From NCBI RefSeq assembly GCF_019956415.1, contig NZ_JAHBDK010000018.1, positions 1 to 64,000 on the forward strand: a stretch of 64,000 bases of DNA. Direction: 5' to 3'. Shown piece by piece: positions 48,953 through 58,145 of the stretch (position 1 is its first letter; the number at the start of each line of letters is the position of its first letter). Both the position numbers and the translations under genes were made by a program. Source of the stretch: Pseudomonas sp. GL-B-19 (GTDB lineage Bacteria > Pseudomonadota > Gammaproteobacteria > Pseudomonadales > Pseudomonadaceae). The notes beneath the pieces were generated by a model. That model had not been told where the DNA came from and ran no database searches. It was given only the letters and a program-made list of their open reading frames with translations.

Positions 48953-48976
48953 ATGAAGAAGGCGGGCTACATATGA
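48953..48976 (+). CDS. Possible 7-codon leader ORF coupled to the DUF1652 gene
   Basis: AAGGAAG is followed 6-8 bases later by ATG 48953, which opens MKKAGYI and stops at TGA 48974-48976. That TGA overlaps the ATG of the next gene (ATGA). The next gene itself has only a weak site (AAGAAGGCGG) far from its ATG, so translation may depend on the leader. Confidence 0.35.
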   Translation: MKKAGYI

Positions 48977-49248
48977 ATAAAGGGTATTTCAGCAAAGTAA
49001 CGTTTCCAAACGCCTGCCAGCTGATGCGCTGGCATTTTCATCCCATGGGATTTGAGGCGAGCATGGACGCGCCGGGCAGCATGATCGCCCGGTTGTTTGA
49101 TCGTGCCAGTGGCGAGACCATGATCGCCATTGCCGGTATTCCTTGCGCAACGGTCATGAATGCGGCGGATGTCGAACGAATCATTGAAGCCGTCGAGGAT
49201 GAACTTGAGGCATTTATTCCACCTATGGCCCTCAAAAGCTATGCCTGA
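48973..49248 (+). CDS. DUF1652 family protein
   Basis: A 91-residue protein starting MNKGYFSKVTFPNACQLMRW. The central MIARLFDRASGETMIAIAGI and C-terminal VERIIEAVEDELEAF agree with DUF1652, a family found almost only in Pseudomonas and of unknown role. It has no signal peptide. The strong bidirectional terminator at 49265 follows it. The preceding gap (48732-48952) contains AT-rich DNA but no identifiable operator. Confidence 0.85.
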   Translation: MNKGYFSKVTFPNACQLMRWHFHPMGFEASMDAPGSMIARLFDRASGETMIAIAGIPCATVMNAADVERIIEAVEDELEAFIPPMALKSYA

Positions 49249-49264
49249 AGGCCGAACAGCCCAA

Positions 49265-49294
49265 TAAAAAGCCCACTTTGTGTGGGCTTTTTAT
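49265..49294. terminator. Bidirectional Rho-independent terminator
   Basis: GCCCAC (49271-49276) pairs with GTGGGC (49282-49287). An A-run precedes and a T-run follows, so it can terminate both the DUF1652 gene and the convergent helicase gene. Confidence 0.9.
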
Positions 49295-49311
49295 TGGGCG
49301 ACGACTCAGGG

Positions 49312-51783
49312 TTACGCCAGTTTCTGAGTAACCCGATGATCAGCAAAAAACGCTTTCCCTTTGCCGATCCGGTCCGACGCCTTGGGCATGTTCACAGCCG
49401 TGTCCTGCCCCTCGACATACCAGTAGCAATGGCTCACTGCCCGGGTGATGCCGACGTAAGCCAGTCGCAGGATTTCGTCTTTTTGCGCGCTGTCATACGG
49501 CTCGTTGTCACCGGCCTTGCCAAGTCCTGCCATACGGTAAACCTGGTTTTTGTAGGGGGAACTGGTCAGATGCTGGCAATCACCCAGCAAAAACACCGCA
49601 TCGGCCTGCAAGCCTTTGGCGCTGTGATAGGTCAGTTGTTTGAGACGCCGCGCTTCATATGGCAAGCTCGAATCAACATTAACAACAGGTTGAATATGCT
49701 GTTCAATCAATAACTTATCGCTGCTTTTTCGATAAAGCATCAGGATTGAATCACCCTTCCGGTAATGCTCCATCAGGCGCTGGGCCAAACCTTGATCGTC
49801 CCGATCCAGAACGTTTACCGGCAACAGCGCCTTAGGCGCGCCGCTGGCTTTGGCTTTCTTGCCCGCGATGGCCGGCGCTGCGCGGACGATATGCTCGGCG
49901 GCGTCGATGATGTGTTGATGACTGCGATAGTTGTCGCTGAGCATGACTTTGGTAGTGCTCGGCGACGGGAACTCTTTGTTGAACTCCATGAAATACGTCG
50001 GCGAGCTGCCGCGCCAGCCATAAATGGACTGCCAGTCATCACCCACACACAGCAGCGATGAGCGTTGCGCGCCCCGCCCAACGTGCATCGCCGGGCCTCG
50101 ACTGCGGATCTCGGCCAAGCTGGCGCGGATCCAGGAGACGATTTGTGGTGAAACGTCCTGAAATTCGTCGATCATCAGGTGTGACAGTGGTCGCAGCAGC
50201 TCATCGCTGAGCAGTTTCAGGTTTTCCGGGGAATGCTCGCTGAACAAGGCGAACATGCGGTTGTAGGTCATCACCGGCGGTTTTTGATCAAGCAGATGAT
50301 CTTCCAGTGCTCGCCAGAACAGGCTCAAGGCCTCGAAGAAGAACCTGTCGGGGTCGTCCTTGGCGAAACTCATCTGGCCAACGGCGTTCGGAACATCCAG
50401 CCCCAGGTTTTCTATAAACCCGGCTGCCGCCACAAAACAGTCCAGCAATGGTGCAGAAGCCAGTTCGCCTTTGACCCTGTAATCAAAGCCCGGTCCCGCG
50501 CTGGCATCACCTGCCAAAGAGGCCAAAACGCGCTTTGACGATTCGTAACTATCTATCCATATCAATGACTTACGACAGAAAGCTTGAAACAGGGTGCGCT
50601 TTACTGCCCACTCCGCCCGGACGGTCAGCTTGGCATTCGGGCGGCAAACCTGTGGATTCTCCCGAGGATCGAAACCCAATACGACCCAGGCATCCAGGCT
50701 CGGGATGTAGCCGTGGCAACGGAACGTCGAGCCATTGATATCGAACGAGTGCCGATTGGGTTCAATCCCCTTGATTGGCCAGGCGCCGGCACGAAACCAC
50801 AGGTCTTCAATGGCGTCACAGAGTTCTTCATCGCGCTTGGCCGCCAGCTCAGTCACAGCCACGCGTTTTTGCACATCGGGGTGATCGCGCTCCAACTCCT
50901 TGAGCTGCAAGGCGTGGCGGGACAAAGGCTTGATCAATTCACGAAAGCGCTCGTCGCGTGTGTGCAACTGGTGGTAGCAGGCATTGAGCTGCTGTCGCTG
51001 AGCGTCATTGATACGCAGGTCAAAGGGGTTACTGTCGACCTCTTCCTCACCGTTTTGCACGCGATTGCTGAGGTTTTCGAATGCTTGCAGACGCTCGAAC
51101 CCCGGCAGGCTGCGAACCATCGGCAGAATGCGCGAGTGGAAGGTACGCACCAGATCACGCGCTTCTTTCAGTCCCAGTGGACGGCCCCACACCGCGAACA
51201 GCTCGATCAGCTTGTTAATGAAGTCTTTGCGCGATTCGCGGGTAAAGGTCACAACGGTCATCGAATCCAGTTCGAAGCCCAGATAGTGGGTCAGCAACAG
51301 GATACGCAGCACCAGCGTGGTCGACTTGCCTGCGCCCGCCCCGGCAATCACCGACGTCGACGGCGTGTCGCTGAAGATCATCTTCCACTGCGCAACGCTT
51401 GGCTGGGCATTGGGTGGCAGCAGTCGGGCAACATCGGCCTTCATGCGCTTCTTCAGTTCAGCGCTCAATGGCAGGCGCCAATCGTCAAACAGATTGTCAT
51501 CGACGTTGGGCGGTCGATGCTCGGTTGAGCGCGAATCACGGATCAGCAGCACTTGCCGGCCCTCTTCCAGCCCCTCGAGTTTTCCCTCTTTAAAGCCGTA
51601 ATCAAACCCCGCACTGTGACCGCTGCGAAAGCCGTCAGCCTGCCCGTGCAACCAGGACGCGCGGTGCTGCGCGCGCAGGCGGGTCAAGCCATGACCGAAG
51701 AATCGGGCGGCCAGGCGCTTGAGCAGCGGCATCTCGGCCAAGGGGCGAAGTTCGGGAGGAAGATCGGGGGTGTGTTGCGGCAC
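49312..51783 (-). CDS. UvrD/REP superfamily 1 DNA helicase (helicase IV-like)
   Basis: An 823-residue ATP-dependent helicase. Walker A is GAGAGKSTTLVLR near 145, motif Ia is VTFTRESRKDF, motif II is MIDEFQDVSPQ near 542, motif III is CVGDDWQSIYGWRG, and motif VI is YVGITRAVSHCYW near 775. The N-terminal 100 residues hold short glycine-spaced repeats (GFRSGHSAGFDYGFKEGKLE) before the helicase core. A role in DNA repair is inferred from the family. Confidence 0.92.
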   Translation of the reverse strand: MPQHTPDLPPELRPLAEMPLLKRLAARFFGHGLTRLRAQHRASWLHGQADGFRSGHSAGFDYGFKEGKLEGLEEGRQVLLIRDSRSTEHRPPNVDDNLFDDWRLPLSAELKKRMKADVARLLPPNAQPSVAQWKMIFSDTPSTSVIAGAGAGKSTTLVLRILLLTHYLGFELDSMTVVTFTRESRKDFINKLIELFAVWGRPLGLKEARDLVRTFHSRILPMVRSLPGFERLQAFENLSNRVQNGEEEVDSNPFDLRINDAQRQQLNACYHQLHTRDERFRELIKPLSRHALQLKELERDHPDVQKRVAVTELAAKRDEELCDAIEDLWFRAGAWPIKGIEPNRHSFDINGSTFRCHGYIPSLDAWVVLGFDPRENPQVCRPNAKLTVRAEWAVKRTLFQAFCRKSLIWIDSYESSKRVLASLAGDASAGPGFDYRVKGELASAPLLDCFVAAAGFIENLGLDVPNAVGQMSFAKDDPDRFFFEALSLFWRALEDHLLDQKPPVMTYNRMFALFSEHSPENLKLLSDELLRPLSHLMIDEFQDVSPQIVSWIRASLAEIRSRGPAMHVGRGAQRSSLLCVGDDWQSIYGWRGSSPTYFMEFNKEFPSPSTTKVMLSDNYRSHQHIIDAAEHIVRAAPAIAGKKAKASGAPKALLPVNVLDRDDQGLAQRLMEHYRKGDSILMLYRKSSDKLLIEQHIQPVVNVDSSLPYEARRLKQLTYHSAKGLQADAVFLLGDCQHLTSSPYKNQVYRMAGLGKAGDNEPYDSAQKDEILRLAYVGITRAVSHCYWYVEGQDTAVNMPKASDRIGKGKAFFADHRVTQKLA

Positions 51784-52019
51784 GCGGGCTGACTCCAGGG
51801 TGTGAGGCTGTTGAGGGCTATGGTGTCTGCATTTGCGCTTGAGTTCTAGTGAAATGCTTTGAGGTCATTGGCTTATGCGATGAAGTGAAGGCTGGATGAG
51901 AACATTTCGAGGGCATTTCACATCAACTAATTCGATTGTAATGAGGCATTTTTTACGCTTTTTATCGATGTGTGCCTGATAGATGATGCTCGCCATTAAC
52001 CCCCTTTCAGGAGACGGCC

Positions 52020-52715
52020 ATGCTCGAACTCAGACCCTTCAGCTCCCTGGGCGGCGCCCATCACGGCTGGTTGGATGCCCATCATCACTTTTCGTTCGCC
52101 GAATACCATGACCCCAAGCGCATGAACTGGGGCAACTTGCGAGTGTGGAACGATGACGTGATTGCCTCCGGCACCGGGTTCCCAAAACACCCGCACCGGG
52201 ATATGGAGATCATTACCTACGTCCGTGAAGGTGCGATTACTCACGAAGACAACCTGGGTAACAAGGGCCGCACCGAGGCAGGCGACGTTCAAGTCATGAG
52301 CGCTGGCACCGGCATTGCTCACAGCGAATACAACCTGGAAGCGACCGCGACCAAGATCTTCCAGATCTGGATTATTCCGAACGAATCCGGTCTTGCACCG
52401 TCCTGGGGCGCCAAGCCGTTCCCGAAAGGTGAGCGTGAAGGCTTCGTGACCCTGGCCAGCGGTAAATCCGGCGATGATCAGAGCCTTCGAATCCGCGCCG
52501 ATGCGCGCCTGGTGGCGGCGAACCTCAAGGCCGGTGAATCCGCAGAGTATCGCTTGGATAGCGGTCGCCGCGCCTACCTGGTCCCGGCCACTGGCGTAAT
52601 TGAAGTCAATGGCTTACGTGCGCAAGCTCGAGACGGTGTTGCTGTAGCCGATGAGCAGGTGTTGCGAGTGACGGCGATTGAGGACAGCGAAATCGTCCTG
52701 GTCGACCTGGCTTGA
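52020..52715 (+). CDS. Pirin family protein (YhhW-type bicupin)
   Basis: A 231-residue cytoplasmic bicupin. FPKHPHRDMEIITYVREGAI near 55-75, then MSAGTGIAHSEYN near 98, give the metal ligands His58, His60, His102 and Glu104 by family comparison. Relatives such as YhhW show quercetin 2,3-dioxygenase activity in vitro; the natural substrate is unknown. AGGAG stands 6 bases before ATG. The upstream gap from 51784 is AT-rich and probably holds divergent promoters. Confidence 0.92.
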   Translation: MLELRPFSSLGGAHHGWLDAHHHFSFAEYHDPKRMNWGNLRVWNDDVIASGTGFPKHPHRDMEIITYVREGAITHEDNLGNKGRTEAGDVQVMSAGTGIAHSEYNLEATATKIFQIWIIPNESGLAPSWGAKPFPKGEREGFVTLASGKSGDDQSLRIRADARLVAANLKAGESAEYRLDSGRRAYLVPATGVIEVNGLRAQARDGVAVADEQVLRVTAIEDSEIVLVDLA

Positions 52716-52732
52716 TCCGGTAAACGGCAGAC

Positions 52733-52769
52733 AAAAAAAGGGGCGACCGTGATGGTCGCCCCTTTTTTT
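52733..52769. terminator. Bidirectional Rho-independent terminator
   Basis: GGGGCGACC (52740-52748) pairs with GGTCGCCCC (52754-52762), with seven A before and seven T after. It ends the pirin gene and, from the other side, pgm. Confidence 0.93.
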
Positions 52770-52793
52770 GGATTTTTGGTGCCTGGACTGAAG

Positions 52794-52889
52794 CCATCGC
52801 GGGCAAGCCCGGCTCCCACAGTGTCGGGGTCGAACACAAAATTTGTGTTCACCACTGAACCTGTGGGAGCCGGGCTTGCCCGCGATGGG
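52794..52889. repeat. REP pair in inverted orientation (REPIN), variant arm
   Basis: CCATCGCGGGCAAGCCCGGC...CCCACA is mirrored by TGTGGGAGCCGGGCTTGCCC...GATGGG. The arm sequence GGAGCCGGGCTTGCC differs from the GGAGCGAGCCTGCTC form elsewhere in the window, so this is a sub-class. It ends 9 bases from the pgm stop. Confidence 0.85.
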
Positions 52890-52898
52890 GGTCGTCAA

Positions 52899-54545
52899 TC
52901 ACTTCGCAGAAATGGCGCCATCCACCAGTGTCTGCGCTTCGGCCACCAACTGCTTGAGGTGGTCATCACTGACAAAGCTTTCGGCGTAGATCTTGTAGAT
53001 GTCTTCAGTGCCCGACGGACGTGCCGCGAACCAGCCATTTTCGGTCATGACCTTCAGGCCGCCAATGGCCTGGTCATTGCCCGGCGCATGGCTGAGGATA
53101 CTCTGGATCGCTTCGCCCGCCAGTTGAGTCGAGGTTACCTGATCCGGCGACAGCTTGCTCAGCAAGGCTTTCTGTTCAGGGTTGGCCTTGGCATCCACGC
53201 GTACCGAGAACGGCTCGCCGAGTTCGTCGGTCAACGCGCGATAGGCCTGACTTGGATCGCGGCCAGTGCGAGCGGTCATTTCGGCTGCCAGCAACGCCGG
53301 GATCAAACCATCCTTGTCGGTGCACCAGACGCCGCCGTCCTTGCGCAGGAACGAGGCGCCAGCACTTTCTTCACCGCCAAAGCCCAGTGAGCCGTCAAAC
53401 AGCCCGTCAGCAAACCATTTGAAGCCGACCGGCACTTCATACAAACGACGACCCAGACGCTTGGCCACGCGATCAATCAAGCCGCTGCTGACCACGGTTT
53501 TGCCCACGGCAGCATCGGCGCGCCACAGCGGGCGGTTCTGGAACAGGTAGTCGATCGATACCGCGAGGTAATTGTTAGGCGCCAGCAAACCACCGGACGG
53601 CGTGACGATGCCATGGCGGTCGTGATCCGGGTCGCAGGCAAAGGCCACGTCAAAGCGTTCTTTCAGGCCGATCAGGCCTTGCATCGCGTGGGTGGACGAT
53701 GGGTCCATACGGATTTGACCGTCCCAGTCGACGGTCATGAAGCGGAACGTCGGATCGACCTGCTTGTTGACCACGTCGAGGTCCAGACGGTAGTGCTCGG
53801 CAATCGCCGACCAGTAGCGCACCCCTGCTCCGCCCAACGGATCAACGCCCAGACGCAGCTTGGCATCACGGATGGCGTCGAAGTCGATTACGTTGATCAG
53901 ATCGGCCACGTAGGTGTTCAGGTAATCGTGACGATGGGTCGTGCTGGCTTTCAGCGCCTGCTCGTAACTGATGCGTTTGACGCCGGCGAGTTTGGCCGCC
54001 AGCAGTTCGTTGGCCTTGGCCTCGATCCACTTGGTGATATGGGTATCGGCCGGGCCACCGTTGGTGGGGTTGTATTTGTAACCACCGCTTTGCGGCGGGT
54101 TGTGCGACGGCGTGATAACGATACCGTCCGCCAGCCCCGAAGTACGGCCACGGTTGTAGCAAAGAATCGCGTGGGAAATGGCCGGGGTCGGTGTGTATTC
54201 ATCACCTTCGGCAATCATCACAGTGACGCCGTTAGCGGCCAATACTTCCAGCGCACTGGCACCCGCTGGCGTGGACAGTGCGTGGGTGTCGATCCCGACG
54301 AACAACGGGCCGTCGATGCCCTGGGCTTCGCGGTACAGGCAAATCGCCTGGCTGATGGCCAGAACGTGCCATTCGTTGAAACTCAGGTCGAACGAACTGC
54401 CTCGGTGTCCGGACGTGCCAAAGGCTACACGCTGGGTAGAGATGGCGGCGTCAGGCTGGCCGGTGTAATAGGCCGTTACCAGTCGCGGGATGTCGACCAA
54501 CAATTCTGCCGGTGCCGGTTTGCCCGCAAAAGCACTGAGTGTCAT
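52899..54545 (-). CDS. pgm: Phosphoglucomutase (alpha-D-glucose phosphate-specific)
   Basis: A 548-residue cytoplasmic enzyme interconverting glucose 1- and 6-phosphate for trehalose, glycogen or polysaccharide precursor supply. The catalytic loop [13 protein letters not shown] near 143 contains the phosphoserine; the metal loop is DPDHDRHGI near 305; the sugar loop GGEESAG lies near 390; and the phosphate-binding [15 protein letters not shown] is near 510. Length matches bacterial Pgm. Confidence 0.96.
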   Translation of the reverse strand: MTLSAFAGKPAPAELLVDIPRLVTAYYTGQPDAAISTQRVAFGTSGHRGSSFDLSFNEWHVLAISQAICLYREAQGIDGPLFVGIDTHALSTPAGASALEVLAANGVTVMIAEGDEYTPTPAISHAILCYNRGRTSGLADGIVITPSHNPPQSGGYKYNPTNGGPADTHITKWIEAKANELLAAKLAGVKRISYEQALKASTTHRHDYLNTYVADLINVIDFDAIRDAKLRLGVDPLGGAGVRYWSAIAEHYRLDLDVVNKQVDPTFRFMTVDWDGQIRMDPSSTHAMQGLIGLKERFDVAFACDPDHDRHGIVTPSGGLLAPNNYLAVSIDYLFQNRPLWRADAAVGKTVVSSGLIDRVAKRLGRRLYEVPVGFKWFADGLFDGSLGFGGEESAGASFLRKDGGVWCTDKDGLIPALLAAEMTARTGRDPSQAYRALTDELGEPFSVRVDAKANPEQKALLSKLSPDQVTSTQLAGEAIQSILSHAPGNDQAIGGLKVMTENGWFAARPSGTEDIYKIYAESFVSDDHLKQLVAEAQTLVDGAISAK

Positions 54546-54656
54546 GCAAAACCTCTGGAATAGACTGGTTCAGGAATTGGAACGCAGTTTACTGGCAGTT
54601 TGACCGCAACGCGATGGGATCGATTCAAGATGATTCACGATGTTTGACCGCATCGT

Positions 54657-56057
54657 TCAATCGGTGGCCTCCAGACGCAAGGCATCCCCCAGCAGACCCA
54701 GTGCAACGGCAAGGTCATGCTCACCGCCAAAGGTATGGCTCAGCCGCAAGTGTTGCCCATGCAGGCCGCGCAAACTGAACAATTCCCCCGGCGCCACCAC
54801 GACCTGCTGCTTGAGCAAGCGGTGGAACACGCCGCGCACATCGACCCGCCGCAACGAGCGCACCCAGACTGTTGCGCCGCCCTGGGGATCGACGAAATGC
54901 AAGGCGTCTGCCAGTCGCTCCTCCAGCAGTTGAGTCATCTGCACTTTGCGCTCCTTGAGCAGCCGACGCAGCACCAGTAAGTGCTGATCGATTCGTCCAT
55001 TGTTGTACAGACGCGCGATGGCCTTCTGGCGGATCGGCGATAACCGGAACGATCGCAGCAAAAAGTGCCGCTGCAGCTCACCTCGCAGTTGCCGCGAAAG
55101 CAGATAGCCATAGGGCGCTTCAGGCCCGATGACCTTCTCGAACGTGGAGAACACGATCAAGCGCTCCGGGTCCAACCAATCACGAAACCGTGGCCGGCCG
55201 TGTTCAAATTCGAGTTCGCCGTGACAATCATTTTCCAACACCCAACTGCCGTGCCGTTCCAGCAACTGCGCCGTGGATTGTCGATTGCTGTCGCAGGCCA
55301 CACTGCCGCGCGGCATGTTCAGGCCGGATGACAGCATCACCAGCCTCACCGGTTCGGTTTCCAGCAGCATCTGCAGATGATCCAGGTCCAGCCCGCCATC
55401 AGCTTGCAATGCCAACTCGATGACCTGCACGTCGGCGTCCCGGAACAATCGCAGGATCGCCCAGTCGCACGGCGACTCCACCACGACCGTGGCGTCTTTG
55501 AGGCACAGCACCGCGATCAATATTTCCAGTACGCCACGCAGATCAGCACCGATGTAGACATCGTCGGCGTGCCAACAGCGCGCTGGAGAGGACGTGTAAC
55601 GAGCCGCCAGGGCGGCGCGCAGTTCCCGCTCGCCACAGGGTTGAGAGGTGGGTTGCGGCTGGCGTGGATACTGGCGCAACAGTTCTCTCTCAAGCAGCAA
55701 AAGCGGGCTGTCCAACGGTTGCAGCAGTGCAGGCTCATCAGCGCTCAATACCAGCATTCCAGGGCGTCTGGCATTCACATAGACCGTCTCCAGCAGGTCA
55801 TTGCCGCTGCAAGGTGGCCGGATGAACGACACCGGCAGTGCGTAATAACCGGACTTGGCCACCGAATAGACGCGCCCTTCCTTTTCCAGCAGCGAATACG
55901 CGTACTGAATGGTCGAAATCGAGACGCTCAGGCGGTCCGCCAACTGCCGTAACGAAGGGAGCCGCACACGGGTGTCGCTGACCGGTTCGCTGATCAGGTG
56001 GGTCAGGTAGCGGTACACCGCCTGATAAGCGAAGTCGGTTTCTCGGGGTCCTTTCAT
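54657..56057 (-). CDS. MocR-type regulator (GntR helix-turn-helix plus aminotransferase domain)
   Basis: A 466-residue protein. The GntR-type winged helix (RLPSLRQLADRLSVSISTIQ) lies at about 30-70, and a fold-type I aminotransferase-like domain from about 100. FSTFEKVIGPEAPYGYLLS near 320 holds the candidate PLP lysine. Such proteins sense PLP or amino compounds and regulate a neighbouring gene. ATG 56057 was preferred over a GTG at 56090 that has no ribosome site. It follows the unrecognised 487-residue gene on the same strand after a 67-base gap. Confidence 0.85.
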   Translation of the reverse strand: MKGPRETDFAYQAVYRYLTHLISEPVSDTRVRLPSLRQLADRLSVSISTIQYAYSLLEKEGRVYSVAKSGYYALPVSFIRPPCSGNDLLETVYVNARRPGMLVLSADEPALLQPLDSPLLLLERELLRQYPRQPQPTSQPCGERELRAALAARYTSSPARCWHADDVYIGADLRGVLEILIAVLCLKDATVVVESPCDWAILRLFRDADVQVIELALQADGGLDLDHLQMLLETEPVRLVMLSSGLNMPRGSVACDSNRQSTAQLLERHGSWVLENDCHGELEFEHGRPRFRDWLDPERLIVFSTFEKVIGPEAPYGYLLSRQLRGELQRHFLLRSFRLSPIRQKAIARLYNNGRIDQHLLVLRRLLKERKVQMTQLLEERLADALHFVDPQGGATVWVRSLRRVDVRGVFHRLLKQQVVVAPGELFSLRGLHGQHLRLSHTFGGEHDLAVALGLLGDALRLEATD

Positions 56058-56124
56058 GGGCAATGGCCGAACATACTGAGCTCGCCCCACTGCAACTGAG
56101 TGCGCGTTATCAAGCCAGGCACTT

Positions 56125-57588
56125 TCAACGTCCCGTTGACCGTTCGCCCGTCATGGCGTCAATCGCCATCAGCTCTGCGTGCTGTCCCGTGTCCGCTGTT
56201 TCGGCGCTGGCCACCGGCCCCATGCGATATAGCGCACCGATCAGGCTAACGGGCAACCCGCTGACGTCGATCATCCATTGCAATACCTGCTCGGGCGCAG
56301 GCTTGCCCTGCATTGCCCGATGCAGTTCGGGCAAGGCCACGAGCATGCCGGGATGACACTGGCGTAGAAAACGTTCAAGCGACGCACCGTTCTCTACAAA
56401 GGGCGCAAACAGTAAACACACCAGTTGAGCTTCGTTGAGGCCGAGGTTTCTTTGCGCCTCGGCCTGCGCCAGTTCGCGCTGTTCCGACAGGGTTGCCGGG
56501 TTGCCGTACGTCTGCAATGCCTGGTCGCACACATGCTCTGAAAGTTGCTTGCGTTGCAACATGACTAATAGTCGCTGCAAATAATCGCTAATGCCGGCCT
56601 CGTATGTCCGCCCCTGCACGAACCTGGCTTGCAGCCCCCGCAGGTGTGCGGAAATCGAAAGGCTGGCGTAGTCGTTATCGCCGACCTGAGTCATCAGTCC
56701 GTCAGGTTGAAACTTGAGGAACTCGGTAAGCAGTGGCCAGCGCTCCTCCAGGTTGCTGACCAGCAGGTCGTGAATGTCGATGAATGTCGCGCGGCGACAC
56801 GCCTCAAAACTTTCTGCGGGTCGCCACGCGGGCTGCTCATGACCGGGATAAAACTCGCGATAGCAATCGCTGCCCAGTTCATCAAGCCGCGCGAAGAGCT
56901 GCTCATAGCCGGTGTCAGCCTGCTCCGGCATCGGGAAGCCGGCCTTTGCCGCCGCACGGTTCAATCCCTCCATGAACTGCTTTTGCTGGCGCGGTGAATC
57001 GCTACTGACCATGGCATCGACGCCCCGTTCCCAGCGGGCGATTTGTCCGTAGAACTCGCCCGTTGCCAGGTAGCCGTCATCCCACAGATCCAGAGGGTCG
57101 TTCCAGGTTCGGCGGTGACCGACCATCAAGAGATTGAGTCGATTTGACTCGCGGCCGGCTTCAGAGACCCCGACCCCGTGATTGAACGGCAGGACCTCGC
57201 GGTTATCGACCATCAACACTTCAACCCGAGGATCATCGTAAAGAAACAACGCACTGCAACTGCGATGGATGTTTTCAAGGGCCATCGAGGCTGCGTCGTT
57301 CAAGCGCAAGGTCGCCACCCGCAGCTGGAATGTCGCGGGTGCCCGGCCGGCAATGCTCAATTGCGCGGCACGTAGCAGCGCAAGGGTATAGCAGCTGTCG
57401 CGGGTCCCGGACTGGATCGTCAGCACCTTGTACTCGCCAATACGTTCCATGCCACCTGCAGCGACCACCACGCGCTGAATCAACAGCTGCAATGCAGTGC
57501 GTTCGGCCCGCGAAAAGAAACTCAGCAATCGTTGCAATACTTGCTGATAAACATAGTTCATTGCCTGATCATGGGTATTGGTCATCAT
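56125..57588 (-). CDS. Unrecognised 487-residue protein
   Basis: The sequence starts MMTNTHDQAMNYVYQQVLQR, has no signal peptide or long hydrophobic segment, and appears soluble and alpha/beta. Two features may help: LQRLLSFFSRAERTALQLLI near 20-40 and a central AFIDIHDLLVSNLEERWPLL-like stretch near 265. No catalytic motif was recognised. AGGT lies 6 bases before the ATG. It is probably co-transcribed with the MocR-type regulator downstream. Confidence 0.75.
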   Translation of the reverse strand: MMTNTHDQAMNYVYQQVLQRLLSFFSRAERTALQLLIQRVVVAAGGMERIGEYKVLTIQSGTRDSCYTLALLRAAQLSIAGRAPATFQLRVATLRLNDAASMALENIHRSCSALFLYDDPRVEVLMVDNREVLPFNHGVGVSEAGRESNRLNLLMVGHRRTWNDPLDLWDDGYLATGEFYGQIARWERGVDAMVSSDSPRQQKQFMEGLNRAAAKAGFPMPEQADTGYEQLFARLDELGSDCYREFYPGHEQPAWRPAESFEACRRATFIDIHDLLVSNLEERWPLLTEFLKFQPDGLMTQVGDNDYASLSISAHLRGLQARFVQGRTYEAGISDYLQRLLVMLQRKQLSEHVCDQALQTYGNPATLSEQRELAQAEAQRNLGLNEAQLVCLLFAPFVENGASLERFLRQCHPGMLVALPELHRAMQGKPAPEQVLQWMIDVSGLPVSLIGALYRMGPVASAETADTGQHAELMAIDAMTGERSTGR

Positions 57589-57710
57589 TGTTTACCTGTT
57601 ACTCATAGGTTCGATGTCACGCAAACAACGCTTTGCATTGCGCAATCGGTTGCCCGTCATGATTAGAGTGTCGTGCTTGATATCAAATGCTAACACTTAG
57701 TCTTTAGTCA

Positions 57711-57959
57711 TTATTTGAAACGATTAGAACGTGGCGACAAACCGCCTGGCGTCGACAGGCCTCCAGTCCCGGCAGAACGGGCGTCTGGCGACGGCGCGAG
57801 TGATCCTAGGAAATATCCGACAGCGTCCCACAGACAAGTAGCACGATAAATAAAGAAAGAAGTCACCCTAAGTTTTTCGGCAACTGTTCGATAACACGCC
57901 AATTGTTGAGTTTGTATTGCCGGGGCGCATTGAAAAGTATCTGCCCGATACCTGGCCAT
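57711..57959 (-). CDS. Doubtful 82-residue frame in a gene-free stretch
   Basis: AAGGA lies 9 bases before its ATG, which is the only support. The translation MARYRADTFQCAPAIQTQQL... has no recognisable domain, and codon use is less GC-biased at third positions than in neighbouring genes. The rest of 57589-58106 is AT-rich and shows no other gene. Confidence 0.22.
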   Translation of the reverse strand: MARYRADTFQCAPAIQTQQLACYRTVAEKLRVTSFFIYRATCLWDAVGYFLGSLAPSPDARSAGTGGLSTPGGLSPRSNRFK

Positions 57960-58106
57960 AGCTCATTCCTTGAGATGAAAGTAATCATTCAATTATCGGG
58001 GCTTATATGATGATTAGAAGATACAGATTGAGGGCAAAAACCAGTTCAGTTGCTGAACGGCCCCGTCATGGATTGACGGTGCGCCTCATTTTTCGGAGGG
58101 AGAATG

Positions 58107-58137
58107 AAAAAGTCCGTGCAAGCACGGACTTTTTTCT
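58107..58137 (-). terminator. Rho-independent terminator of the quinone oxidoreductase gene
   Basis: AGTCCGTG (58111-58118) pairs with CACGGACT (58123-58130), flanked by A- and T-runs. It begins 9 bases after the stop of the leftward gene at 58146. Confidence 0.88.
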
Positions 58138-58145
58138 GGAGCGTG

